Source of the DNA: Microbulbifer sp. MI-G
GTDB lineage: Bacteria > Pseudomonadota > Gammaproteobacteria > Pseudomonadales > Cellvibrionaceae
Assembly: GCF_030440425.1 (NCBI RefSeq)
Contig: NZ_CP098023.1
Span: 919,501-983,500 of the forward strand
Reading direction: 5' to 3'
DNA: 64,000 nt
Shown here: piece by piece, positions 10,502-19,157 of the stretch
Numbering within the stretch: position 1 is the first letter of the stretch
Layout of the letters: the number at the start of each line of letters is the position of its first letter
Notes under the pieces: model-generated
Seen by the model: the letters and a program-made list of their open reading frames with translations, nothing else
Database searches by the model: none
What the model was told of the DNA's origin: nothing
Made by a program: the position numbers and the translations under genes

Positions 10502-12010
10502 TCACAGTTCTTTGGCCTTTTCCTGCATCTTGATGACCTCTTTCATGCGCTGTTCAAGAATCGCGTGGGTCTGATAATCGTTCTTTGTCATGCGGATGCC
10601 GTGTCGCAGGTGCTGCAGGGCCTTGTCGAAGACGCCGTTGAGAATATAGTACTCGGCGCGGGCCTCGTGCACACCGACGATATCTCCGGCCAGGCCATGG
10701 GTCTCTGCCAGCAGGTACCAGACAGAGGGATCTTTTTTGCGCACGCGGCTGTATTTGGCCAGAATGCGTTCGGCAGCCAGATAGTTGCCAGCCTTAAAGT
10801 GCGCATTGGCGAGGCCCATGGTCAGGGCGTGGTCGCCGGGATTTCGGTCGAGGGCGTGTTGCAGGCGCCCCGTGGCGCTGGTGTAGTCTTCACGCATCAG
10901 ATCGATATCGGTCCGCGCAAGTACAAAAGCCGCTTTTGAAGGTTCATTGTCCAGCAGGGGCTGCAGGGTATCCAGAGCCGTATCCGGTTTGCCGGCGGCG
11001 ATTTGCGCCAGTGCCAGACCGTAACGGGCGGCGTCGTCGTTATCGCTGATCCCATCCAGTTCCGCCTGGAAGCGTTTGATGGCCTGCTGGGGTGTGGGCT
11101 CGGTGGCGAGGCGGATACGGGCGCGCATCAGGTGGAAGTCGCGACTGTCGCTGGGGGGGACATCGGCCATGCGCTGGGAGCGCAGCTTGGCGTCGGCAAT
11201 CCGCTTTTCGGTCACCGGGTGGGTGAGGAGGAATTCAGGCGGCCGGCGGTAGTAGCGGGTTGCTTTGAGCATCTGCTCGAACATCTCGCCGGCGGCGTTG
11301 GGGTCGCGGCCGGATTTGGCCAGGGTTTCAATACCAACCCGGTCTGCCTCCTGTTCATTCTTGCGGCTGAAGCGCAGCTGGCTGTCCAGGGCCGCCGCCT
11401 GGGTAGCGGTTATCGCGGCGAGGCCAGCATCGCCGCCAGCGGTTGCGGCAATGACCAGGGCGCCGAGCATTCCGGCGAGCGTGGGAATCGTGCTGTTGCG
11501 CTGGGCCTCCAGAGAGCGGGCATAGTGCCGCTGGCTCAGGTGGCCCAGTTCATGGGCGATGACCGAGGCAAACTGGTCTTCATTTTTTGCAAACAGGAAC
11601 AGGCCGGTGTGCACCCCCATGATGCCACCGGGGACCGCGAATGCGTTCATGGTCTCGTTGTTCACCACAACCACATCGATGTGCTTGTCTTCCAGTGGGC
11701 TGTACTCTGCAAGTCCCTTTACGGTTTTTTCCACGTACTGTTGCAGCAGCGCGTCGCTGGAGGTGCGTACCTGGCTGCGGAAGATGCGCAGCCACATCTG
11801 CCCCAGTTCCTTTTCGCGCGTGCGGGATACAAGCCCACTGGTGCTGTCCCCCAGTTTCGGCAGGCGGATTTCTTCGCTTTCGGTGCTGGCGGTGATCGGG
11901 GTGGCTGCAAGCAGCAGCCCGATGCCCAGTGCCGTGAGGGCGGTGCGAAAGCCGTGCAGAAGGGGCAGTTTATCGCTTGGGTGGGGCAGGGTGGTTTGGG
12001 GGTCAGTCAT
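10502..12010 (-). CDS. M48 family periplasmic metalloprotease with TPR repeats (BepA-like)
   Basis: 502 residues. An N-terminal hydrophobic segment (about residues 24-42) is a signal peptide after a short charged leader. The catalytic zinc motif is SVIAHELGHLSQRHY near residue 155, with the third ligand probably in NEQEADRVGIETL about 60 residues later. The C-terminal third is alpha-helical and fits TPR repeats. The architecture and length match BepA (YfgC), which degrades or matures outer-membrane proteins such as LptD in the periplasm. An exact orthologue assignment would need a tree. Confidence 0.88.
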   Translation of the reverse strand: MTDPQTTLPHPSDKLPLLHGFRTALTALGIGLLLAATPITASTESEEIRLPKLGDSTSGLVSRTREKELGQMWLRIFRSQVRTSSDALLQQYVEKTVKGLAEYSPLEDKHIDVVVVNNETMNAFAVPGGIMGVHTGLFLFAKNEDQFASVIAHELGHLSQRHYARSLEAQRNSTIPTLAGMLGALVIAATAGGDAGLAAITATQAAALDSQLRFSRKNEQEADRVGIETLAKSGRDPNAAGEMFEQMLKATRYYRRPPEFLLTHPVTEKRIADAKLRSQRMADVPPSDSRDFHLMRARIRLATEPTPQQAIKRFQAELDGISDNDDAARYGLALAQIAAGKPDTALDTLQPLLDNEPSKAAFVLARTDIDLMREDYTSATGRLQHALDRNPGDHALTMGLANAHFKAGNYLAAERILAKYSRVRKKDPSVWYLLAETHGLAGDIVGVHEARAEYYILNGVFDKALQHLRHGIRMTKNDYQTHAILEQRMKEVIKMQEKAKEL

Positions 12011-12218
12011 CTCGATTACTGCTCAGTCTGTCCGTGAAGGATCTATAGTCCAACTCTATACGCAACCCCATTGGACTGTCGAGGATTTGACCAAGCGGAC
12101 CCTATAAGGTTCACCCCAGTGCCATCGGCACGGTAAAAAAGCGTAAAGCGCTGGCGTCTTCTGGCGCGGATTCCGCGCTATAATCCGCAGCAATCCAAAG
12201 CCTGTGACCAAGTAACCA

Positions 12219-12497
12219 ATGGCACTGACCCCCGCTGAAACAGCGCCCGCGCAGCCGCCCCCCGAATGGGAAGCGGCTGCGGTTGTGGATGCGCGGGACC
12301 TGCCATGCCCGCAACCTCTTTTGGCTCTGCGCCGGGCCCTGGGTGCGTATGAGGCGGGCACCCTGTTGTGTGTGTTGGCCACGGATGAGGCCTCATGGCG
12401 GGATTTTCACAGCTTTGCCGCTCTGAGTGGCAGAACCCTGCTGCGCGCCGAGCGGCGTAACGATACGTTTCTATATTGGCTATATGCTGGCAAATGA
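12219..12497 (+). CDS. TusA/SirA-like sulfur carrier protein
   Basis: 92 residues. The centre VDARDLPCPQPLLALRRAL carries the CPxP motif with the active-site cysteine near residue 31, diagnostic of the TusA family; the rest fits the two-layer alpha/beta fold. TusA proteins carry a persulfide for tRNA thiolation or other sulfur-transfer reactions. The N-terminus is about 20 residues longer than in Escherichia coli TusA and rich in alanine and proline. The stop codon overlaps a possible ATG of the next frame, and the PerM-type gene starts 20 bp later, so they are likely co-transcribed. Confidence 0.85.
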   Translation: MALTPAETAPAQPPPEWEAAAVVDARDLPCPQPLLALRRALGAYEAGTLLCVLATDEASWRDFHSFAALSGRTLLRAERRNDTFLYWLYAGK

Positions 12498-12517
12498 ACA
12501 ACCAATCCAGAGAGTCT

Positions 12518-13609
12518 ATGTTTTCGATTGTAAAAAGCTGGGTGAACCGCTACTTCAGCCAGGAAGAGGTGGTGTTGCTCGTATTGCTGCTTGCCGTGGC
12601 CCTGGTGGTGCTGGCCACTCTCGGGGTGGTACTGGCCCCGGTGCTCACCGCCCTGGTCATCGCTTTTTTGATGCAGGGCATGGTGCAGAAACTGACATCC
12701 TGGCGGGTGCCCCACTGGCTGGCGGTGACCCTGTCCTGCGTGGTGTTGGTGGGCACCATTGTGGCACTGCTGTTTGTCGTCCTGCCGATTATCTGGCGCC
12801 AACTGGTGCGGCTGGGTGCGGAGCTGCCGAATATGGTGCAGCGCGGCCAGGAGCTGTTGCTGCTGTTGCCCGAGCGCTACCCGCGCCTGATTTCTGCGGC
12901 GCAGATAGACGAGATCTTCGATATCCTCGGCAGTGAGCTGGGGGGGATCGGGCAGACATTGCTGGCCTTCTCCCTGACCAACCTGCCAATCTTTGCCGGA
13001 TTGCTGATTTACGTGGTGGTGGTGCCGATTCTGGTATTTTTCTTTTTGAAGGATTCCGACCAGCTGATCCGCTGGTGTACCTCCCTGCTACCCAAAGAGC
13101 GCCCCATGCTGCACCAGATCTGGTATGAGATGAATGACCAGGTGGCCAATTATGTGCGCGGCAAGGTGGTGGAAATCGGTATTGTGGCAGTGGTCAGCTA
13201 CGTTGCTTTCCTGTTTCTGGGGGTGAATTATGCATTGTTGCTGGCGGTGGCAGTGGGCTTCAGTGTGCTGATCCCCTATATTGGTGCAGCTGTGGTGACC
13301 ATCCCGGTAGCCGCAATCGGTCTGTTCCAGTGGGGCTGGAGTAACGAGTTCCTCTACCTGATCCTCACTTACGGCATCATTCAGTTGCTCGATGGCAATG
13401 TGCTGGTACCGCTGTTATTTTCCGAAGCAGTCAACCTGCACCCGGTGGCCATTATCCTCGCGGTACTCTTTTTCGGCGGCATCTGGGGTTTCTGGGGTGT
13501 TTTCTTCGCCATTCCCCTGGCAACCCTGCTCAAAGCCATCATGAGTGCCTGGCCTACCAGTGAACACCAGGCGGAATGGGAGGCCAGGAAGATACCGGAG
13601 CAGGGTTGA
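12518..13609 (+). CDS. AI-2E family transporter (PerM-like permease)
   Basis: The start at 12518 (MFSIVKSWVNRYFSQEEVVL) is preferred because it aligns with the usual PerM N-terminus and has a GAGAG site; an ATG at 12494 overlapping the previous stop is the alternative. About 363 residues with seven to eight membrane helices, the FFFLKDSDQL loop and the conserved GFSVLIPYIGAAVVTIPVA and QLLDGNVLVPLLFSEAVNLH near the C-terminus. The family includes AI-2 exporters and Na+/H+ antiporters; the substrate here is unknown. A tusA-perM-like pair is common in this group. Confidence 0.9.
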   Translation: MFSIVKSWVNRYFSQEEVVLLVLLLAVALVVLATLGVVLAPVLTALVIAFLMQGMVQKLTSWRVPHWLAVTLSCVVLVGTIVALLFVVLPIIWRQLVRLGAELPNMVQRGQELLLLLPERYPRLISAAQIDEIFDILGSELGGIGQTLLAFSLTNLPIFAGLLIYVVVVPILVFFFLKDSDQLIRWCTSLLPKERPMLHQIWYEMNDQVANYVRGKVVEIGIVAVVSYVAFLFLGVNYALLLAVAVGFSVLIPYIGAAVVTIPVAAIGLFQWGWSNEFLYLILTYGIIQLLDGNVLVPLLFSEAVNLHPVAIILAVLFFGGIWGFWGVFFAIPLATLLKAIMSAWPTSEHQAEWEARKIPEQG

Positions 13610-13690
13610 GCGGAAGCTTGAAACGGCGGGTGCTGGCAGAGACAGGCACCGCTGGCGAACTGGGCTGGATGGTGTGTGAATGGCCGGGCT

Positions 13691-14278
13691 CTAGCCGGCA
13701 AGCTCAGTGGCAGCGTGCTCGGCAGCGAGCATGGCTCTGAATTGCAGCAGCGTGTCCGCTGGCAAACCAGCGGCTTCAAATACCGCTGCGGTAAAGGAAA
13801 CCGGAGCCGTTCCCGGTGCGGAGATCACCCCCTGATCAGATACGGCAGCGGCACTTTCCCGGTAGTGTTTTTCACCGCGATAGTCCTGGGCGTGTTGCTT
13901 TAAGAACGCCGCACTGTTCGATGTGTGGCCTGCGGCATTGAAAATGCCCGCCCTGGCCAGTGCCAGTGTTCCCCCACAAATTCCGGCAACGGTGCCGCCA
14001 CGTTTATGGTGAGTGCACAGTAGGCTGGTAAGATCAGGTGCTCGTGTGGTTTCCCATAGGGTACCGCCAACCACAACAATGATTGCGGGCTGAAAATCCT
14101 TGATCTCGTTCAGTTGGCGGGAGATGACCACTGTCAGCCCGCCCTGGGACAGTAACTGCTCTGCTTGCGGGGCGAAGAACTCAATCTGCATACCGTAAAA
14201 CGGGCCGCCGGTCCCGGCGATCAGGGCGTATTCCCAATCGGCAAAGCCCTGGGTAAGGATCACCGCAATCTTTGTCAT
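13691..14278 (-). CDS. DJ-1/PfpI family protein
   Basis: The start at 14278 (MTKIAVILTQGFADWEYALI) follows a GAAGAAGAG ribosome site. About 195 residues. IIVVVGGTLWETTRAPDLTS and the nucleophile elbow VAGICGGTLALARAGI (cysteine near residue 105) identify the class I glutamine-amidotransferase-like fold of DJ-1/PfpI/ThiJ proteins, some of which are glyoxalases, deglycases or regulators. The exact reaction is not predictable. It is a single gene divergent from purC. Confidence 0.88.
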   Translation of the reverse strand: MTKIAVILTQGFADWEYALIAGTGGPFYGMQIEFFAPQAEQLLSQGGLTVVISRQLNEIKDFQPAIIVVVGGTLWETTRAPDLTSLLCTHHKRGGTVAGICGGTLALARAGIFNAAGHTSNSAAFLKQHAQDYRGEKHYRESAAAVSDQGVISAPGTAPVSFTAAVFEAAGLPADTLLQFRAMLAAEHAATELAG

Positions 14279-14463
14279 ATCCACTCTTCTTCTAAAGGCC
14301 CTGCGCACTCGCTGCATGGCATTCCATCGCGATTGAGCGTCTGCTGGATCGTAGCGCTTCCGTTACAGTGTTTCCACGCATTTTTATTACTGTTGTAGAT
14401 TCGGTCCCAGGTTACCGCAGCGGCCTTATTGCGGAAACTTAGCGCTTGGTGCCGATCTTTTCT

Positions 14464-14493
14464 TTGTCTGCAAGTGGCGGCATTTGCTAGAAT
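14464..14493 (+). promoter_or_regulatory. likely sigma-70 promoter of purC
   Basis: TTGTCT (14464-14469), an 18-base spacer and TAGAAT (14488-14493) lie about 45 bp before purC. Good match to -35/-10 elements; no PurR-type operator was recognised. Confidence 0.45.
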
Positions 14494-14537
14494 GCCGCGC
14501 TTTCCTTTCGTTGGTCCCTTCAAACAGGTGAGCGCCC

Positions 14538-15641
14538 ATGAATCTGGCTGACAAAGTCCTGGCGGTCAATAATGACTTGCCGATCCGTACTGACAAGCCC
14601 ATCCACAGCGGTAAAGTCCGTTCCGTTTATTGGCTGACCGAGGCTGACAGCCGCCGCCTGATTGAGGAGAAAGGCTACCCGGTAGCGCCGGACGCCCCTC
14701 TGGCGGTGATGGTGATTTCCGACCGTATCTCCGCTTTCGACTGTATCTGGACCGGCGAAGGTGGCATGCGCGGTGTGCCCGGCAAAGGTGCGGCACTGAA
14801 TGCCATCTCCAACCACTGGTTCAAGCGGTTCAAGGAACAGGGCCTGGCTGATAGCCATATCCTGGATATTCCGCACCCGCTGGTGTGGATCGTACAGAAG
14901 GCGCGCCCGGTCATGATTGAGGCCATCGCCCGCCAGTACATTACCGGTTCCATGTGGCGCTCCTACCAGAAAGGGGAGCGCATGTTCTGCGGCATCGAGA
15001 TTGCCGACGGCCTGCAAAAAGACCAGAAGTTGCCCGAGCTGCTGATTACCCCCTCCACCAAGGGAATCCTCAAAGACATTCCCGGCGTACCGGAAGCGGA
15101 TGATGTGAATATCACCCGCAGGAATATCGAAGACAATGTTGCGGCGTTTAATTTTCACAGCGCCGACGATATCAACCTCTACGAAAAACTGCTGAAAGAG
15201 GGTTTCGATGTGATTTCTGCCGAGTTGGCAAAGCTCGATCAGATTTTTGTCGACACCAAGTTTGAGTTCGGTTATGTCACCGATGCCAGCGGAGCGGAAA
15301 AACTCATTTATATGGATGAAGTGGGCACCCCGGACTCCTCCCGTATCTGGGACGGGGAGCAGTACCGCGCAGGCAAGGTGGTGGAAAACTCCAAGGAGGG
15401 TTTCCGCCAGGCCCTGCTGAATCACTTTGCGGATGCCGATATCCTGCTGAACAAGGACCGTATGCAGGAGCGTCTGGCCCTGGCCCGTGACAACCTGTTG
15501 CCAGAGTCCATGCTGATGGATCTCTCCGCCACCTATGTGGGCATTGCGGAAAAGATTACCGGCAGGACGCTCGAACTGTCCGGCAACCCCAAAGCAGAGC
15601 TGATCGAGGTTCTGCGCAGGGAGTACGCCCTGGTCGACTGA
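14538..15641 (+). CDS. purC: phosphoribosylaminoimidazole-succinocarboxamide synthase (SAICAR synthetase)
   Basis: 367 residues, the long form found in Vibrio/Alteromonas-type bacteria rather than the 237-residue enterobacterial form. [11 protein letters not shown] is the nucleotide-binding start, followed by [18 protein letters not shown] (the conserved SDRISAFD box), [20 protein letters not shown] and the C-terminal DTKFEFGYV and [13 protein letters not shown] motifs. It joins aspartate to CAIR using ATP in purine biosynthesis, in the cytoplasm. An AGGTGAG ribosome site precedes the ATG, and an intrinsic terminator follows. Confidence 0.97.
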   Translation: MNLADKVLAVNNDLPIRTDKPIHSGKVRSVYWLTEADSRRLIEEKGYPVAPDAPLAVMVISDRISAFDCIWTGEGGMRGVPGKGAALNAISNHWFKRFKEQGLADSHILDIPHPLVWIVQKARPVMIEAIARQYITGSMWRSYQKGERMFCGIEIADGLQKDQKLPELLITPSTKGILKDIPGVPEADDVNITRRNIEDNVAAFNFHSADDINLYEKLLKEGFDVISAELAKLDQIFVDTKFEFGYVTDASGAEKLIYMDEVGTPDSSRIWDGEQYRAGKVVENSKEGFRQALLNHFADADILLNKDRMQERLALARDNLLPESMLMDLSATYVGIAEKITGRTLELSGNPKAELIEVLRREYALVD

Positions 15642-15660
15642 TTTTGTCCCAATCGATAAC

Positions 15661-15684
15661 AACCGGCCTTCGCGCCGGTTTTTT
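15661..15684 (+). terminator. intrinsic terminator of purC
   Basis: AACCGGC (15661-15667) pairs with GCCGGTT (15674-15680) around CTTCGC and is followed by TTTT. Confidence 0.88.
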
Positions 15685-15832
15685 ATATCCCAGCATCACC
15701 CGCCTGTGTAATCTGCCCCCGCCACAATTCGCCATAATTGTCCCCTGCTTTTGCCCCAATTACTGCCCGGTTTTGCCCGCTTCCCCGGTTTAAATACCTT
15801 CTGCAATCAACTAAAAGGATGGAGGGGAATGT

Positions 15833-18130
15833 GTGAACAGGGTGATATTGTTCGGGCAGCGCTTTCGCAAAGATGACCTGATGTTGCCAGCGGAGGAATA
15901 CGACCGCCGCCGCCAGCGCAGCGGCGGTCCCGGCCGCTGGCTGTTGTTCATTGTGGTGGTGCTGGCCGTAGTGATCGCGGCCGTTGGTGCAGGGGTGCAC
16001 GCGCAGGCGCTTACCGGTGAGGTGGGCAATGCTATCGAACCCCCCCTGGAAAGGGTGACCCTGGACGAGGTAAAAGCCGGTGATCTGCTCTTTACCGGTG
16101 CAGAATCGGGGCGCTATATCCCCGCGGTACACCTGTCCAGCCGGGTCAAACTGGTCGTTCGTGGTCTGGTTGCAGAAGTGCAGCTGCAGCAGGACTTTCA
16201 GAATACCAGCGACAGCTGGCGGGAAGCTATTTACGCACTGCCGCTGCCGGAGCAGGCAGCGGTGACCGGTTTGGAAATCCAGTTGGGTGAGCGCCGTATT
16301 GTCGGCAGGGTGCGCGAGCGCACGCAGGCCTCGAGGATATACAGGGCCGCCCGTGCCGCGGGCAGGCGCGCGGCCCTGCTGGAGCAGCAGCGCCCCAACC
16401 TGTTTACCAATCAAGTGGCCAATATCGCGCCGGGAGAAACGGTGCAGGTCAATATCCGCTACCTGCAACCGGTCACCTACGATGGGGGGACTTTCTCCCT
16501 GCGTATGCCCACCACCCTCACGCCCCGCTATATTCCCGGCAAGCCCCTGCCGCTGCAGGCTCCCGGCGGTGAAGCCTCGGCACTGGTTACGGAACAAAGT
16601 GGCTGGGCCCTGCCCACAAGCCAGGTGCCGGATGCAGTGGCGATTAGCCCCTTTATGCAGCCAGCCGGGGAACTGGAGGCTATTGGCAGCCATAAAATTG
16701 CCATTGCGGTGGAACTGTACAGTGGCCTGCCACTGGCGCAGATTAACAGTCCGTATCACACCATTGATGTCGACAACAGAGACAGCGGGCACTACTCCAT
16801 CCAGTTGCGTGAGGGCACTGCGCAGATGGATCGGGATTTTTTCCTGAGTTGGCAGCCGCGTGCTTCCGCATTGCCCCGTGCGGCCCTGTTCAGTGAACGG
16901 GTGGAAACGCAAAACAGTGGCGGGGAGAATGCCGGTACCTACCTGCAGGTGATGCTATTGCCACCGGATAGCGGCACCCGCGCTCAACGCCTGCCCCGAG
17001 AAGTGGTTTTTGTCATTGATACCTCAGGTTCCATGGCTGGAAATTCCATGCGCCAGGCCAAGGAAGGCCTGGTCCTGGCGCTTGCCCGCCTGCACGCCAA
17101 TGACCGCTTCAATGTTATCGAGTTTAACAGTACCACCCGGGCTTTCTTTCCGCGCCCGGTAGCGGCGAGCGCGGAGAATATCCACCGTGCGCGCCAGGCA
17201 ACAGAGCACCTGGATGCAGGAGGTGGTACAGAGATGGTGCCGGCACTGCGCCTGGCTTTGGGGCAACAGTTGCCGGATGACACCAGCCGGGTGCACCAGG
17301 TGGTTTTTATCACCGATGGTGCCGTGGGCAATGAGCAGGCCCTGCTTGAGCTGATTCACCAGCACCTGAACAACGCGCGCCTGTTTACCGTGGGCATCGG
17401 CTCGGCGCCCAACAGCCACTTTATGCGCAAGGCCGCACAGTTTGGGCGCGGCGCCTTTGTCACCATCGGTGATATCTCCGAAGTGCGCGAGCGCATGCAG
17501 GCCCTGTTCACCAGGTTGGAACATCCCATGGCCACCGACCTGCAGCTCAACTGGCCCCAGGGTGTGACAGCCGATGCTTACCCCAAACGCATTCCCGATC
17601 TCTACCGCGGCGAGGCGGTGCAGCTGGTAGCGAGGATCGACGGGGATCAGCTGCAGGGGGACATCCAGCTGCGCGGGCGTATAGCGGGTAAGCAGTTTGT
17701 GCGCAATCTGGCACTCAAAGCCAATGGCACTGCCGGCTCCGGCGGTCTCGGCAGCCTGTGGGCGCGCAGTAAGATTGAAGCCCTGCGCGACCAGCAACTG
17801 CAGGTGGGGGAGGGCAGTGATGCGGGCCGGGTCCTGCGTGCGCAAATCCTGCAGCTCGCCCTGGGCCACCAGCTCGCAAGCCCCTATACCAGCTTTGTCG
17901 CGGTCGAGGAAGCCGTGGTGCGCCCCGGCAAAGCGGTGCTCTCGCGCAGTGCGGTGACCAATATGACTGCGAGAGGCCAGCTATTGCAGCGCCAGGCCTA
18001 CCCCAGTACCGCCACCGGGATCTACGCCCAGCTGCTGGTAGCCGCGGGCCTGCTGGGTTTTGCCGCCCTGCTGGGCGGGGTGGTGCCGGGCCTGCACCGG
18101 CGGTGGCATCCGGGCCCGGCCCGGGCCTGA
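15833..18130 (+). CDS. marine proteobacterial sortase target protein (VIT and vWA domains)
   Basis: 765 residues from a GTG with a strong GGAGGGG site. After a cytoplasmic leader, a membrane segment (about residues 37-57) is followed by a vault/inter-alpha-trypsin (VIT) domain (about 80-210, including FTNQVANIAPGETVQVNIRY), a von Willebrand A domain with the metal site VVFVIDTSGSMAGNS (about 388-403), and a C-terminal sorting signal: PSTATG at 724-729, a hydrophobic stretch, then HRR. This order is that of the family encoded beside class GN sortases in Gram-negative, mostly marine, bacteria, usually the only sortase substrate in the genome. It is probably fixed in the cell envelope by the sortase encoded immediately downstream. 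Confidence 0.93.
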   Translation: MNRVILFGQRFRKDDLMLPAEEYDRRRQRSGGPGRWLLFIVVVLAVVIAAVGAGVHAQALTGEVGNAIEPPLERVTLDEVKAGDLLFTGAESGRYIPAVHLSSRVKLVVRGLVAEVQLQQDFQNTSDSWREAIYALPLPEQAAVTGLEIQLGERRIVGRVRERTQASRIYRAARAAGRRAALLEQQRPNLFTNQVANIAPGETVQVNIRYLQPVTYDGGTFSLRMPTTLTPRYIPGKPLPLQAPGGEASALVTEQSGWALPTSQVPDAVAISPFMQPAGELEAIGSHKIAIAVELYSGLPLAQINSPYHTIDVDNRDSGHYSIQLREGTAQMDRDFFLSWQPRASALPRAALFSERVETQNSGGENAGTYLQVMLLPPDSGTRAQRLPREVVFVIDTSGSMAGNSMRQAKEGLVLALARLHANDRFNVIEFNSTTRAFFPRPVAASAENIHRARQATEHLDAGGGTEMVPALRLALGQQLPDDTSRVHQVVFITDGAVGNEQALLELIHQHLNNARLFTVGIGSAPNSHFMRKAAQFGRGAFVTIGDISEVRERMQALFTRLEHPMATDLQLNWPQGVTADAYPKRIPDLYRGEAVQLVARIDGDQLQGDIQLRGRIAGKQFVRNLALKANGTAGSGGLGSLWARSKIEALRDQQLQVGEGSDAGRVLRAQILQLALGHQLASPYTSFVAVEEAVVRPGKAVLSRSAVTNMTARGQLLQRQAYPSTATGIYAQLLVAAGLLGFAALLGGVVPGLHRRWHPGPARA

Positions 18131-18139
18131 GCAGCCGTG

Positions 18140-18715
18140 ATGCGCACTCTGTGTTGCCTGCTGTGCCTGACGGCGGGCCTGTGGCAGCTGGGATCTGCGG
18201 GGTGGCAGCTGGCCAAGGCGCAGCTGGCGCAAATCCTGATCGCCAATGCCTGGGAGGCCCGGCTGCAGGGTGGAGCCGCGCAAAAACCCTGGCCCTGGGC
18301 GGATACCTGGCCTGTGGCCAGGCTCCAGCTGGCGGGACAGGCGCCGCTGATGGTCCTCGCCGGTGGCAGCGGCCAGTCCCTCGCCTTCGGTCCGGGCATG
18401 CTGGCCGGTTCGGGGCATCCGGGCGAGCTTCGTACCACTGTTATTGCCGCACATCGGGACACCCATTTTGCGGGGCTGGAAAAAGTGCAGCGGGGGAGCG
18501 CGGTGTACCTGCAGGATCCCCATGGTCGCTGGCATACTTATCGGGTTGCGGAGATGCGTATCGTGAACAGTGCGCGCGAGCGCCTGCCGATTTTTGCCGA
18601 ACGCGGCCTGCTGCTGGTGACCTGTTACCCCTTTAATGCCCTCACGGCCGGAGGGCCGCTGCGGTATCTGGTCTACGCTGAATATCAGTCCGCGGGGAAG
18701 CCGGTGCAACTGTGA
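18140..18715 (+). CDS. class GN sortase
   Basis: 191 residues. An N-terminal membrane segment is followed by a sortase fold with TVIAAHRDTHFAGLEKVQRG (catalytic histidine), LLLVTCYPFNALTAGGPLRY (catalytic cysteine in the TCYPF motif and the downstream arginine). This combination identifies the Gram-negative class GN sortase. It lies 9 bp after the VIT/vWA protein gene and should act on that protein's PSTATG signal. A GTG directly before the ATG (18137) is an alternative start. No other sortase target was recognised in the window. Confidence 0.93.
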   Translation: MRTLCCLLCLTAGLWQLGSAGWQLAKAQLAQILIANAWEARLQGGAAQKPWPWADTWPVARLQLAGQAPLMVLAGGSGQSLAFGPGMLAGSGHPGELRTTVIAAHRDTHFAGLEKVQRGSAVYLQDPHGRWHTYRVAEMRIVNSARERLPIFAERGLLLVTCYPFNALTAGGPLRYLVYAEYQSAGKPVQL

Positions 18716-18857
18716 CTGATGCCGTTGTTTGGGACTTGATTTTGTAGCTTATTTCCTGCAATTTTCCATAAAATATTCCGGTATTTTTGCAAAATGGCAA
18801 ATAATTGTTTTGCTTTTTGGTTTTATTTGTTACTAACTGTCCTGTCTGGAAAATTAT

Positions 18858-18874
18858 TTGTAGTAATACTACAA
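18858..18874. promoter_or_regulatory. perfect 17-bp palindrome upstream of aceEF, candidate operator
   Basis: TTGTAGTA-A-TACTACAA is an exact inverted repeat about 285 bp before aceE. Its size and symmetry fit a GntR-family operator. It differs from the Escherichia coli PdhR site. No regulator gene is adjacent. Confidence 0.5.
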
Positions 18875-19157
18875 TCGCCTCCGCCAACGACCGGGAATGG
18901 GGTTTTGTCCGCCATATGGCGTGACGCCCGGCATCGATAATTACAGTCAATGCGAACAATCGCAGCAGCGAAACGGCGCAGCTCCCTCCAGGCTGTGATC
19001 AAGTGACGATGCGTACACGGCACTTGCGCCAACGGGACTGACGCATGGGCGGAGCCACCAGAAAGGGCGCGTTTTTGCCTGCAGCCCGGTTTGCCCATAT
19101 ATCGATTGTTCAGACATAGACCGACCCGACGTCGCCTGATTCGCCCAGGAGCACTTG

